The notes below the pieces were generated by a model. That model was not told the DNA's origin. It saw only the letters and a program-made list of their open reading frames with translations, and made no database searches. From assembly GCF_000172075.1 (NCBI RefSeq), contig NZ_ABIC01000038.1:1-39942 (forward strand): 39,942 bases of DNA, given 5' to 3'. A program made the position numbers and the translations under genes. The stretch's first letter is position 1. Every line of letters starts with the position of its first letter. Below are positions 10,962 through 18,437 of this stretch, piece by piece. This DNA comes from Shewanella benthica KT99 (lineage in GTDB: Bacteria; Pseudomonadota; Gammaproteobacteria; Enterobacterales; Shewanellaceae).

Positions 10962-11219
10962 ATGCAAATTCCTCCAAGTAATGTATCGGGTCTGGCCGGC
11001 TTACAAAGCGCTCAGTCCGGACTGACTCAAGCGACTATCGATGTCGCTAAGCCTGCTAGTGTAGATGTTAAAACAGATGCAGCGCGACCTGTCGAAGACG
11101 TCGATAAAACACAAGCCCTTGTCTCAGCAATAGAGGCTGGGCAGCAAGGCGAAGCCGCTGTGGAAGTCATCGCAACGTCATCGGAGAACTTAGGCACTAT
11201 TATCAACCTAGAGGTGTAG
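10962..11219 (+). CDS. Small protein resembling the two ends of flagellar rod proteins
   Basis: The product has 85 residues and is not assigned to a known function. Its N-terminal part (NVSGLAGLQSAQSGLTQATIDVAKPAS) looks like the flagellar basal-body rod N-terminal motif (GL.A...GL.....NIAN). Its last residues (VEVIATSSENLGTIINLEV) look like the C-terminal rod motif of FlgC and FlgG (..VI.TADE.LGTLL.L.V). The large middle domain of true rod proteins is missing. The ATG at 10962 follows GGAG by eight bases; an upstream TTG at 10926 is less likely. The next gene begins five bases after the stop, so the two are probably co-transcribed. No flagellar genes are nearby. The resemblance is by eye and needs a profile search. 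Confidence 0.6.
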   Translation: MQIPPSNVSGLAGLQSAQSGLTQATIDVAKPASVDVKTDAARPVEDVDKTQALVSAIEAGQQGEAAVEVIATSSENLGTIINLEV

Positions 11220-11224
11220 TTGTC

Positions 11225-11617
11225 ATGTCAGGGGTGAGGGTTTCACCTGATATTCAGCTTGGACCGAGAGCATCGTCGATATCATATTCGGCTTTAGTCT
11301 CGCAATCCATCTCCAGAGCGAGTGATACTAACCTAAGTGTCAATTTATCAGGCTCAAACTCAAGCCTGCCAAGTTTTAGCCTCAATTTAGGTCCACTGAC
11401 GGTTAGCGGGTTAGTCAGCCCTAAAGAACAAGCCATAGACCTGTCACCCCGATTTAACTCCCACAGTGTTGTCAGTGATCCTCAGCCTGATATCAATCCA
11501 TTCGATACTCCTACAAAGCCTCAGGGCCAGCAAGCTCACCATAATATGCAGGATCGGGGAGGGGGCTCGCCCGAAGAGGAGATGGAACCGATATTCACGC
11601 CTTTCCCGTATCTTTAA
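11225..11617 (+). CDS. Hypothetical protein, Ser/Pro-rich, unknown function
   Basis: I do not recognise this 130-residue protein. The first 90 residues are rich in Ser, Leu and Asn (SYSALVSQSISRAS, NLSVNLSGSNSSLPSFSLNLGPL), with an alternating polar/hydrophobic pattern that suggests beta strands. The last 40 are Pro-, Gln- and Gly-rich and look disordered, ending EPIFTPFPYL. There is no signal peptide or membrane helix. A ribosome binding site, GAGGT, overlaps the end of the preceding small gene, five bases away, so the pair forms a unit. Its 3' end overlaps the truncated end of the LysR pseudogene on the other strand, which marks a likely rearrangement point. Confidence 0.55.
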   Translation: MSGVRVSPDIQLGPRASSISYSALVSQSISRASDTNLSVNLSGSNSSLPSFSLNLGPLTVSGLVSPKEQAIDLSPRFNSHSVVSDPQPDINPFDTPTKPQGQQAHHNMQDRGGGSPEEEMEPIFTPFPYL

Positions 11618-12212
11618 TGACGATTTGCAGATGTTGGGCCAAGGTTTGATCGTCTTCGATATTCGGATCTTGGGCTAATACATGTTCAGGATGACACACC
11701 AGCAGAAAGTCTATTTCACACAGAGGCTCTGAGATGTAACCACTAGGCGGAACGCCGCCACATATGGCGATATCGACGACTTGGTCTTTAATCAGATCGT
11801 GTGTGCCGCTGATCACTGAGTCTATTATGGTGATACGAGTCCCGCGGCTTTGTGGTTGAAAAGTGGCCAGGGCATCGACTAGCATATCCATGGGATAGAC
11901 AATCTCTCTTGCTATGGTCAGTTTCGGCTCCCAGCCGTTTTCTAAATTATTGGCGAGCAGTTCAAGTTCAGCCACAGACTGGGTGATGTGCCTGGATCGT
12001 CTCAACAAGACATCACCTTGCGCGGTCAAGTAGGCTTTTAGTCCTCTAACTTCAAGCAGTTAGATGCCTAATTGGGATTGAAGCTTAGCAACGGCGTGGT
12101 TGAGAGATGATTGACTCTTATTAAGGACCGCAGCAGCCTGAGCATCGCCACCAAAATCGACGACGGCTTGCAATATTCGCCATTGTTCTAAGGTTGATTT
12201 AGCTCTATCCAT
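11595..12212 (-). pseudogene. LysR-type transcriptional regulator, nonsense-mutated and truncated
   Basis: From the ATG at 12212 the frame encodes a LysR helix-turn-helix: WRILQAVVDFGGDAQAAA, then NKSQSSLNHAVAKLQSQLGI. A TAA stop at 12062-12060 falls where the family has an ordinary residue. Reading continues in frame with LLEVRGLKAYLTAQGDVLLRR and the start of the effector domain to 11595. There the frame ends after about 206 codons, some 90-100 short of the family's usual 300. Neither other frame continues the domain beyond 11595. So the gene has two lesions and is very likely dead. The original target is unknown; it does not resemble a specific LysR member I can name. Confidence 0.85.
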
Positions 12213-12258
12213 GTTTAATCTGACCTAAAATGCTATCTATAATATACATTGAGTTAAT

Positions 12259-12284
12259 AGTGGCCTGAGTGTATTCAGGCCACT
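12259..12284 (-). terminator. Hairpin after the DUF3541 gene, probable terminator
   Basis: AGTGGCCTGA (12259-12268) and TCAGGCCACT (12275-12284) form a perfect 10-bp GC-containing stem with a six-base loop, five bases beyond the stop codon of the last gene in the minus-strand cluster. The T-run on the minus side is poor, so termination efficiency is uncertain. Confidence 0.55.
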
Positions 12285-12288
12285 GTTA

Positions 12289-13386
12289 TTATTTCTTAAC
12301 CGATACTTGCTTAGGCAGGTACTTCTTGGTGGCCTTGAGTTCAGTAAAATATGGCCCTTTATGCAGCTTCTGTGGCCAATTGAGTAGCATCATGGCCAAG
12401 ACATTTCTGTGCTCACCGAGCGCTAAATCAGGATTTCCCATAGGTGAACGAATAAACTGCACACTTTCATCGAAGGCATTGACAATATGGGCTTGAGTCT
12501 TGGCCACAACCGGGTTATCAGACTGTCCCGCTAGATGAAAGCTTATTCCCACTTCGGCAATGATATCGTCGGTGGCATCTTCTAAGATGCGATCAATATT
12601 GTCTTCAAAGTAGTCCAAAATCCAGGCAAACTCTTTAGGTGGGACATGGTGCTGATAGTATTCGCTGGCTGCAAAGATGAAGTGCGTGAGGCCGTATAAC
12701 TTGTTCTGATACTGTTTTTTATTGAGTTCACTATCTTTGTCGTTGGGATACACTGCAATGAAGGCCTGTTTGTACTCATTGACATAGTCTCCAACTCCTA
12801 ACTGCTTAGCCCAGTAGGCGTAATTGATTAATTGTGCCGCCCAGGATTTAATCATAGCTTTATCGGTTAGCCCTGTCTTTAAGTCGGTATTCTTCAGCGC
12901 CGTGATCAGTTTATCATGACAGGGGCCCGTTAAACCAAATTCATGGATACGGCTCGAAAATCTGAGTAATACATCGGTGTAAAATAGAAACTCAGGAAAG
13001 GGTTTTAACGCCTTCTTTCTGGCTTTAGCCCTAGGACCTTTGCCTAGCACAGCAATGGATTTTTCAGCCTCAGTGGTGATAAATCCCGGTTTTTCGAGAG
13101 AGCAGGCATAGAAGGCTTGAGATTCGGTGACGGCGTAGAGGTCGATGAGCGCGGCATTGGCATACTTTTCATCACCCGTCATGCGGTAGAGACGGATCCC
13201 ATAATGGCCCTGCACGCGAGGAGGAAGCTGGTAAAGGTGCAGTTCGAGATTATTCTTTATGCCTTGATACACCTTGTCATTTTGTGTCTGGCTTGGGTCA
13301 ATGACAGCGCTAGCTGCACTTAGGCTAAATAGGGCAAGTGAAAGTGTACTGATCTTGAGAAAATTTTTCTGGGTAAGAAAAGCCAT
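12289..13386 (-). CDS. Secreted DUF3541-family protein
   Basis: The mature protein should be periplasmic: the first 27 residues form a signal peptide (basic start, then STLSLALFSLSAASA). The rest is mostly alpha-helical and has the look of DUF3541 proteins I know from Vibrio and Shewanella, with PPRVQGHYGIRLYRMTGDEKYA, GPRAKARKKAL, FPEFLFYTDVLLR, FGLTGPCHDKL and DYFEDNIDRILEDATDDIIAEVGISF. The last contains a dense acidic stretch. The function of the family is unknown. I chose the ATG at 13386, preceded by AAGGAT, although the frame is open further. This makes the gene overlap the end of the M3-like gene by 62 bp, so translation is likely coupled. It is the last gene of the five-gene minus-strand cluster. 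Confidence 0.85.
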   Translation of the reverse strand: MAFLTQKNFLKISTLSLALFSLSAASAVIDPSQTQNDKVYQGIKNNLELHLYQLPPRVQGHYGIRLYRMTGDEKYANAALIDLYAVTESQAFYACSLEKPGFITTEAEKSIAVLGKGPRAKARKKALKPFPEFLFYTDVLLRFSSRIHEFGLTGPCHDKLITALKNTDLKTGLTDKAMIKSWAAQLINYAYWAKQLGVGDYVNEYKQAFIAVYPNDKDSELNKKQYQNKLYGLTHFIFAASEYYQHHVPPKEFAWILDYFEDNIDRILEDATDDIIAEVGISFHLAGQSDNPVVAKTQAHIVNAFDESVQFIRSPMGNPDLALGEHRNVLAMMLLNWPQKLHKGPYFTELKATKKYLPKQVSVKK

Positions 13387-15145
13387 CTTGTATCCTTTTA
13401 ATGAGAGATCGTGCATCGACAGGTTCACCGAGTAATATTCTTAGCCTTTGATTTATTGTTTTGGAATCTTCATTGACCACCAGTGTATTGTACACACTGG
13501 ATTGATTTTTACAGTGTTTTGTAGATTGGTAGAGGTATTGAGAGAGTGAGTCTTGCCAAAGCTCCTGATAGTACAGAGGACCGGCAGTGACGATAGCGTA
13601 AAAATTATAGGGATAATCTTCAGGGCGTTCCCATTCACCTGTGAATGACTCGATAAATTCAACGTCGAGTCTCTTATAGGGTTTTAGGCTAGCATTGGAA
13701 TAAAAATTTAGTGTGACTTTAGCCCTGAACACCTTTAGCTGTCGGGCGAAGCGGGAAACGGTTCTTTCGCGGCTGAGCTCGGTATAGGGTTCGACAATCC
13801 CTTCACCTAGATATAAGGCTAACCAAAGCTCACCCATATTACGGGTATCGAGCGTCTCACCGAGCGTGTTGACCAGGTAGTAGTGACTGCTGTGGGACAG
13901 AGCCGCAAGGGCTGAGGCGTATGCCTTAACTAGGATATGCTGGTCTTTGATGTGACTCAGCTCTTGCTTCATTGACAGTTGAATCTGGCCGAACTGGCGC
14001 CCTAGCACCGGCGATCTTAAGATATGTATCTGGCTTCGATTGCTAGGCTGTATAAATATATCGCCTAACAATCGACCTTGATACCAGACTCGCTGGATAT
14101 TTACCGTCACAGTCTCGAAACTAAATCCTAATGTTTCGGCTCTTACCTGTATATTCTCCATGAGCTCAGTTGCTGCTATATTTGCCGTGTCCATGCTTTT
14201 GGATTGAGACAGATGGTGGCCTAGATTCCAAGGCGCTGTGGGGGCCATCTCTGTTTGGGAGTCTAGAAATGTTTTGACTAACTCAGGTGTTGCCAGAAAC
14301 TGCTTCGCCAGAGAGAAGCGGGCATAGTCTGCAAACCCTTTATCATGTGCCTGCAGGGTCTTTAGTTGCAAGACTCGCTCGAGAGCCAGCTGGTTTTTCT
14401 CTTTTGCCCGTCCTTGATAGGCTTGCCAAACACGCTTTTGACAGACAGGATCATCCTGTTTGATTAAATAGGCTGCAATGCTGAGGTTAAAAGCATTACT
14501 AGATTGGGGATGCGGCGAGTGCTTATTTTCGCGGTCACTGCTGGCTCTATTTGTTAACGATGACTTGTTAGAATCTGTGTTTAATTGGCAATCTTGTTCG
14601 GTAAAATTCAATGTCAGTTGCTGGGTTCTTAATCCCTGTTTAATGCTGGCTTGAGCCGTGTGTAGCTGAGATTTTTGTGCCAAAGAAAGATGGTTTACCT
14701 CGAGTGCATCGAGTCTGTTTAATAGTTGGCTGAGCTCCTTATTATTGGCCGCTTTTGCTAACTGATTGGTCAATTGTGTCAACCAAGGCGAGTTCAGCGT
14801 TTGAGCCATCATATCGGCCAAATGCAACTGACATTGCAGCAGACTTTCTTGGTAGAGGAGCGGTAGGGGGTAGCTACGGTAATATTGCAATCTATCTTTG
14901 ATATTAAATAGGCTTAGCAGGGAGGCTTCGAGGGCGTGACTCTGCTTGATAACAGCTTCGTTGGGTTGGGTGATTGCGGCGAGATTGACATGTGATAACT
15001 GCGAATCACCTGTAAACGAATCGCTAGGCGAGTGCAGTTGCAAGCATTGCTCTACGAGTAAAGGCAGAGGAGAAACGGCGGCCTTGACCGCCGTAGTGAA
15101 GATAAGACTAGAGCTGAGCGCTATGGCAAAAATGCTTCTTAGCAT
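13325..15145 (-). CDS. Secreted M3-peptidase-like protein lacking the zinc motif
   Basis: A signal peptide (MLRSIFAIALSSSLIFTTAVKA) precedes a mainly helical protein of about 606 residues. Two stretches recall the M3 (thimet/oligopeptidase F) fold: residues near 275-310 (KTLQAHDKGFADYARFSLA...ATPELVKTFLDS), which match the helix before the active site in M3 enzymes, and the C-terminal region ending YYQELWQDSLSQYLYQ. Where M3 enzymes have HExGH and a downstream Glu, this protein has LSHSSHYYL near residue 420 followed by NMGELWLALY. So the catalytic Glu and one His are absent, and it is probably not a metalloprotease. The ATG at 15145 starts a clean signal peptide; an ATG at 15160 is the alternative. 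It overlaps the ATP-grasp gene by 38 bp. Family assignment is by eye. Confidence 0.6.
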   Translation of the reverse strand: MLRSIFAIALSSSLIFTTAVKAAVSPLPLLVEQCLQLHSPSDSFTGDSQLSHVNLAAITQPNEAVIKQSHALEASLLSLFNIKDRLQYYRSYPLPLLYQESLLQCQLHLADMMAQTLNSPWLTQLTNQLAKAANNKELSQLLNRLDALEVNHLSLAQKSQLHTAQASIKQGLRTQQLTLNFTEQDCQLNTDSNKSSLTNRASSDRENKHSPHPQSSNAFNLSIAAYLIKQDDPVCQKRVWQAYQGRAKEKNQLALERVLQLKTLQAHDKGFADYARFSLAKQFLATPELVKTFLDSQTEMAPTAPWNLGHHLSQSKSMDTANIAATELMENIQVRAETLGFSFETVTVNIQRVWYQGRLLGDIFIQPSNRSQIHILRSPVLGRQFGQIQLSMKQELSHIKDQHILVKAYASALAALSHSSHYYLVNTLGETLDTRNMGELWLALYLGEGIVEPYTELSRERTVSRFARQLKVFRAKVTLNFYSNASLKPYKRLDVEFIESFTGEWERPEDYPYNFYAIVTAGPLYYQELWQDSLSQYLYQSTKHCKNQSSVYNTLVVNEDSKTINQRLRILLGEPVDARSLIKRIQDGFSYPEKFSQDQYTFTCPI

Positions 15146-16070
15146 ATTCAACTCGTTCATCCACTGTCATATTATGATCACCGAGTTTGTCCACATTATC
15201 CAGATTGGGCAAGATCCCTCGGTTATTGGCTATTTGTATGGCGAGACCGGGACGGGCATTGAGCTCAAGCAGCAAGGGTCCCTTGTCTCTATCGAGTACC
15301 ATATCTGTGCCTAAATAGCCCATCTCACTCATTTCATAAGTTTTAGAAGCCGTGTGGAGCAAGAAGTCCCAGTGAGGTACTTCAATATCAATAAGCTTCT
15401 TATTGGTATCCGGATGAAAATCGATGGGCTCATCAAATTGTACTGCATGCAGTCCCTTACCCGTGCCGATATCGACGCCAACTCCTACGGCTCCCTGATG
15501 CAAGTTAGCCTTGCCATCGGATGCCGCAGTCGACAGGCGTAGCATGCCCATGACGGGAAAGCCTTTGTACACGATGAGGCGAATGTCCGGCACCCCTTCA
15601 TAGGAGTAGCCATCGAAAACCGGATCGAATAGAATAAGCCCCTCAACGATGGCCACATCGGGATTGCCGCCAAGAGAAAACAGGCCACTGAGTACATTCG
15701 ATACATGGCGGTATACTTCAGAAGGCGTGACCTCTTGACCGTTAGGTTTATAGTAACGACCCGCTTCTACCTTAGTGATCACTAATATCCCTTTACCACC
15801 TGAGCCTTTCGATGGCTTGATAACGAAGCCATCTTCAGCGGCAACCATGGCCGGGATATCTTCAATCTCATGTTGCTCCCGCACCACACCGATAAGCGAA
15901 GGGACGGCGATGTTATTGGCTAATGCCAGTTGTTTGGTGATGAGTTTATCATCGACTCGTTTGTAAAATTTACGTGGATTACAGCGACCAATATAGTCGA
16001 TGTTACGCTTATTCATGCCAAGCACACCCTTGCTGCGCAGAGCCGATGGCCAGGCTAATGAGAACTTCAT
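15108..16070 (-). CDS. RimK-related ATP-grasp ligase (alpha-L-glutamate ligase-like)
   Basis: This 320-residue cytoplasmic protein has the ATP-grasp core. The glycine-rich loop FVIKPSKGSGGKGILVI near residues 92-108 covers ATP, and the metal-binding end is LLLELNARPGLAIQIAN near 270-290, with its Glu, Asn and RPG. The N-terminal region (NKRNIDYIGRCNPRKFYKRVDDK, LANNIAVP) fits the RimK-related ligases usually named alpha-L-glutamate ligase-like. Such enzymes form an amide bond between a carboxylate and an amine using ATP; the substrate here is unknown. The start is 2 bp after the stop of the inactive transglutaminase gene, so both are co-translated. Together with the retropepsin-like lipoprotein they form a known gene trio. 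Confidence 0.88.
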   Translation of the reverse strand: MKFSLAWPSALRSKGVLGMNKRNIDYIGRCNPRKFYKRVDDKLITKQLALANNIAVPSLIGVVREQHEIEDIPAMVAAEDGFVIKPSKGSGGKGILVITKVEAGRYYKPNGQEVTPSEVYRHVSNVLSGLFSLGGNPDVAIVEGLILFDPVFDGYSYEGVPDIRLIVYKGFPVMGMLRLSTAASDGKANLHQGAVGVGVDIGTGKGLHAVQFDEPIDFHPDTNKKLIDIEVPHWDFLLHTASKTYEMSEMGYLGTDMVLDRDKGPLLLELNARPGLAIQIANNRGILPNLDNVDKLGDHNMTVDERVEYAKKHFCHSAQL

Positions 16071-16072
16071 GG

Positions 16073-17578
16073 TTATTCTCCTGCCAAGGGCTTAAAGCGT
16101 TTAAGTTCGAATAACCGGTAACCGGTATATTGGCCCATGAGTAACACGATAGCCAAGATAACTAGATGAATGCCTAAGAAGTTAAATACCCAGTGCTGTA
16201 TCCAAGGCGCGCTCATGGCCAGATACGCCAGAGTGGCGACAAACAGGCTACCCCCGCCTTGTAAAACTACTTCCTTAGGGCCTTCCTCTTCCCATAAAAT
16301 AGACATTCTTTCTATGGTCCAGGCAAGGATGATCATCGGGAAATAGGTGATGGTTAACCCTTCACTGAGACCAAACTTATATGACAATAAGGTAAACACG
16401 CCTATGATACCGATAACAACGATGATCACCGCGGATATTCGGGAGATAAGCAGCAGGTTCAGCTGTGACAGATAGGAGCGGATCATCAGGCCACAAGCGA
16501 CAATAAGTATGAAACCAATGAGACCGGTCAACAGAGTTGTTTGAATGAATGCCAAGGCAATCAAGACCGGCATAAAAGTGCCTGAAGTCTTAAGGCCCAC
16601 AAGGACACGAAGAAATACCACCATTAGCACGCCGATGGGGATTAATAAGATGCCTTTAAACAGGCTCTGTTCTTCCAGCGGCAGTTGATATAAGGAGAAA
16701 TCGAGCGCGCCTTTATTGTTCATCACATCCAGAGAGGTGGCCAGTGCCGAGCGAGTATCCTGAAGCATTGAAAAAGTCACTTGGGAATTGATACCACCGA
16801 TCACATCTAGGGTCGATTTCCCCGACCTATCCCAAAGAAGCAGATTTTCAGGGCGCCCTTGAGTGCCATCCTTAGGATTGAAAAGGTGCCACTCGCCATC
16901 ATCATAGACTTCTACAAAACTGACTAGCTGCTGCCTGCGTCGTTGATCTTCAAGATTCAAGCCGCTGACGACTTGAGCCGGGATCCCCTTGCTATTGAGC
17001 ATGTGTACAAAAAGCGTGCTAGTGGAGTTACTACTCAAGAGTAACTCAATATTTTGACTGCGTTCTTCGGCGTTGAAGGCTTTATTAAGCTGCTGAGCGA
17101 ATGAGAGGTTGGTTGCACTCTTGGCCCAGACTTCTTCGATGGCCTGCTCTGCTGCGACTTTCTCCGTCGCTGGCCAAATATAAGCATTGGTAACTTCAGG
17201 GGTGCCTATCGCCTTAATCCTGGTGATCCCTGTAGGGATAAGGGTGACTTTATAATAAAGAACTTGCCGGCCTGTAGCGGAACGAATCGACCAGTCTGCT
17301 CGCTTATTTTCTGGGTCATCGGTGATCGATAATCCGAAACCGGGCGAGCTGGCATTCTCAACTAATATTTCAAATGCCGGATCGTTTGGCAGTGCGAATG
17401 AGACTTCTGCAGGTTCTCCGGTGCCTTGGAAGCTGATTTTTGCCTCGACGCCCCAGCTTTGAACTTGCTTGCCCGGTAAGAAAGGCACCTTGTGTTCTAT
17501 CCCACGATAAATACTGCTGGCTATGCCTACAATGAACAGTAGGGCAACCAGTATGTAAAAGGGTTTCTTCGAATGCAT
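16073..17578 (-). CDS. Inner-membrane protein with inactive transglutaminase domain and 7-helix region
   Basis: The 501-residue protein has an N-terminal membrane helix (residues 8-25), then a periplasmic part of about 290 residues. That part contains a transglutaminase-like fold (LFVHMLNSKGIPAQVVSGL...SFVEVYDDGEWHLFNP). In active enzymes this stretch carries Cys, His and Asp; here the Cys is absent before LFVHML, His is replaced in VSFVEV, and NPKDG replaces the DPT position. It is therefore the inactive form. About seven membrane helices follow from residue 310 to the end. This matches the Transglut_i_TM plus 7TM_transglut families, found beside ATP-grasp and retropepsin-like genes. A role in binding a peptide or peptide-like ligand and passing the signal through the membrane is inferred. 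It starts 11 bp after the lipoprotein gene. Confidence 0.88.
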   Translation of the reverse strand: MHSKKPFYILVALLFIVGIASSIYRGIEHKVPFLPGKQVQSWGVEAKISFQGTGEPAEVSFALPNDPAFEILVENASSPGFGLSITDDPENKRADWSIRSATGRQVLYYKVTLIPTGITRIKAIGTPEVTNAYIWPATEKVAAEQAIEEVWAKSATNLSFAQQLNKAFNAEERSQNIELLLSSNSTSTLFVHMLNSKGIPAQVVSGLNLEDQRRRQQLVSFVEVYDDGEWHLFNPKDGTQGRPENLLLWDRSGKSTLDVIGGINSQVTFSMLQDTRSALATSLDVMNNKGALDFSLYQLPLEEQSLFKGILLIPIGVLMVVFLRVLVGLKTSGTFMPVLIALAFIQTTLLTGLIGFILIVACGLMIRSYLSQLNLLLISRISAVIIVVIGIIGVFTLLSYKFGLSEGLTITYFPMIILAWTIERMSILWEEEGPKEVVLQGGGSLFVATLAYLAMSAPWIQHWVFNFLGIHLVILAIVLLMGQYTGYRLFELKRFKPLAGE

Positions 17579-17589
17579 TAACTCTATTC

Positions 17590-18333
17590 CTATTTATTTA
17601 TGGCTGAATGAGCCTGTTTTTTTCCATGGATAAATGTTTGCCCCACATCGACGATGGCAATGTCTTGTATAAATTTACGCCCCAATAAGAGTGGGAAATC
17701 GAGATGACTACGATCGACTAAGTTAAGATCGGTCTCAGCCTTGTATTTGCCAATCTGTAAATGTGCATGGATCACCGGGCGGCGGTCACTCTTTTCATCG
17801 GCTTCTTGCTTGATACGCACGAAACGTTCGACTTTCGATTCGAACGTTTCTGCTGGGGCATCGCGGCCCCGAGTCAATACATCGAAACGAACCCATTGCT
17901 TACCATCGCGTTCGAACAGGATGATATTGCGGGCATCGAGAGAAGAAGATTCGGCTCCGGTGTCGATACGTGTCTTAAAACTCGCTTTAATCTCATCGAC
18001 ATAGACATTTTCTGTCGCGCCCAGTAGGAACTTGTCACCTAAGGGTGAGGGAGGACATTCCAGCGCAATCGGAGTGATGGTCTCTTTGGGTTCAAGCTTG
18101 AGCTGAGCTATCTGGGTCTCTAGGGCTGTCAGTTGTGTCGATAACACCTTATAACCTGCTGCTTGTGCCTGAGTATTTTCATCTATAATAGCAACGAGAT
18201 CGGCTTGTTGTTTTGCTAAGCTTGTTTCTAATACTGCAGCATCAATCGGTTGTGGCAATTTTTCAGTTTGATTTGTCGACGCGCAACCTGCCAAGGTTGT
18301 AATTGCAGCGATACAGAATATCTGCTTTAACAT
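17590..18333 (-). CDS. Retropepsin-like (Zn_protease family) lipoprotein
   Basis: The N terminus has a lipoprotein signal (MLKQIFCIAAITTLAGC, lipobox LAGC), so the protein should be lipid-anchored in the envelope, facing the periplasm. A coiled-coil-like region (residues 25-85, KQQADLVAIIDENTQAQ...ALETQIAQLKLE) leads to a domain of the RimB/Zn_protease type. RIDTGAESSSLDARNI carries the Asp-Thr-Gly-Ala motif of retropepsin-like aspartic proteases (Asp near 123), and PLLLGRKFIQDIAIVDV matches the second half of the fold. Families with this domain are called ATP-dependent zinc proteases, a historical name. I chose the ATG at 18333, behind GGGA by six bases, over 18345. It heads the five-gene cluster. 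Confidence 0.87.
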   Translation of the reverse strand: MLKQIFCIAAITTLAGCASTNQTEKLPQPIDAAVLETSLAKQQADLVAIIDENTQAQAAGYKVLSTQLTALETQIAQLKLEPKETITPIALECPPSPLGDKFLLGATENVYVDEIKASFKTRIDTGAESSSLDARNIILFERDGKQWVRFDVLTRGRDAPAETFESKVERFVRIKQEADEKSDRRPVIHAHLQIGKYKAETDLNLVDRSHLDFPLLLGRKFIQDIAIVDVGQTFIHGKKQAHSAINK

Positions 18334-18405
18334 AGTGCTTCCCATTACAATGGTGTTTAGTCCGGTGGATCATTACCAAGCTGTTACGGCTTGAGCTTAT
18401 ATAGT

Positions 18406-18437
18406 CCTAGATAAGATAAAATTAAATCTTATCTAGG
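18406..18437 (-). other. Perfect inverted repeat spanning the cmoB stop codon
   Basis: CCTAGATAAGAT and ATCTTATCTAGG are perfect 12-base arms around an eight-base AT loop. On the cmoB transcript the first arm contains the TAA stop codon, so the hairpin covers the end of cmoB. No T-run follows, so a standard intrinsic terminator is doubtful; it could stabilise or process the mRNA between cmoB and the envelope cluster, or be a weak attenuator. Confidence 0.6.

Noticed and set aside
17741..18027. Plus-strand open frames of 87 and 88 codons inside the retropepsin lipoprotein gene
   Set aside because: They are antisense shadows of a gene with a clear lipobox and DTGA motif.
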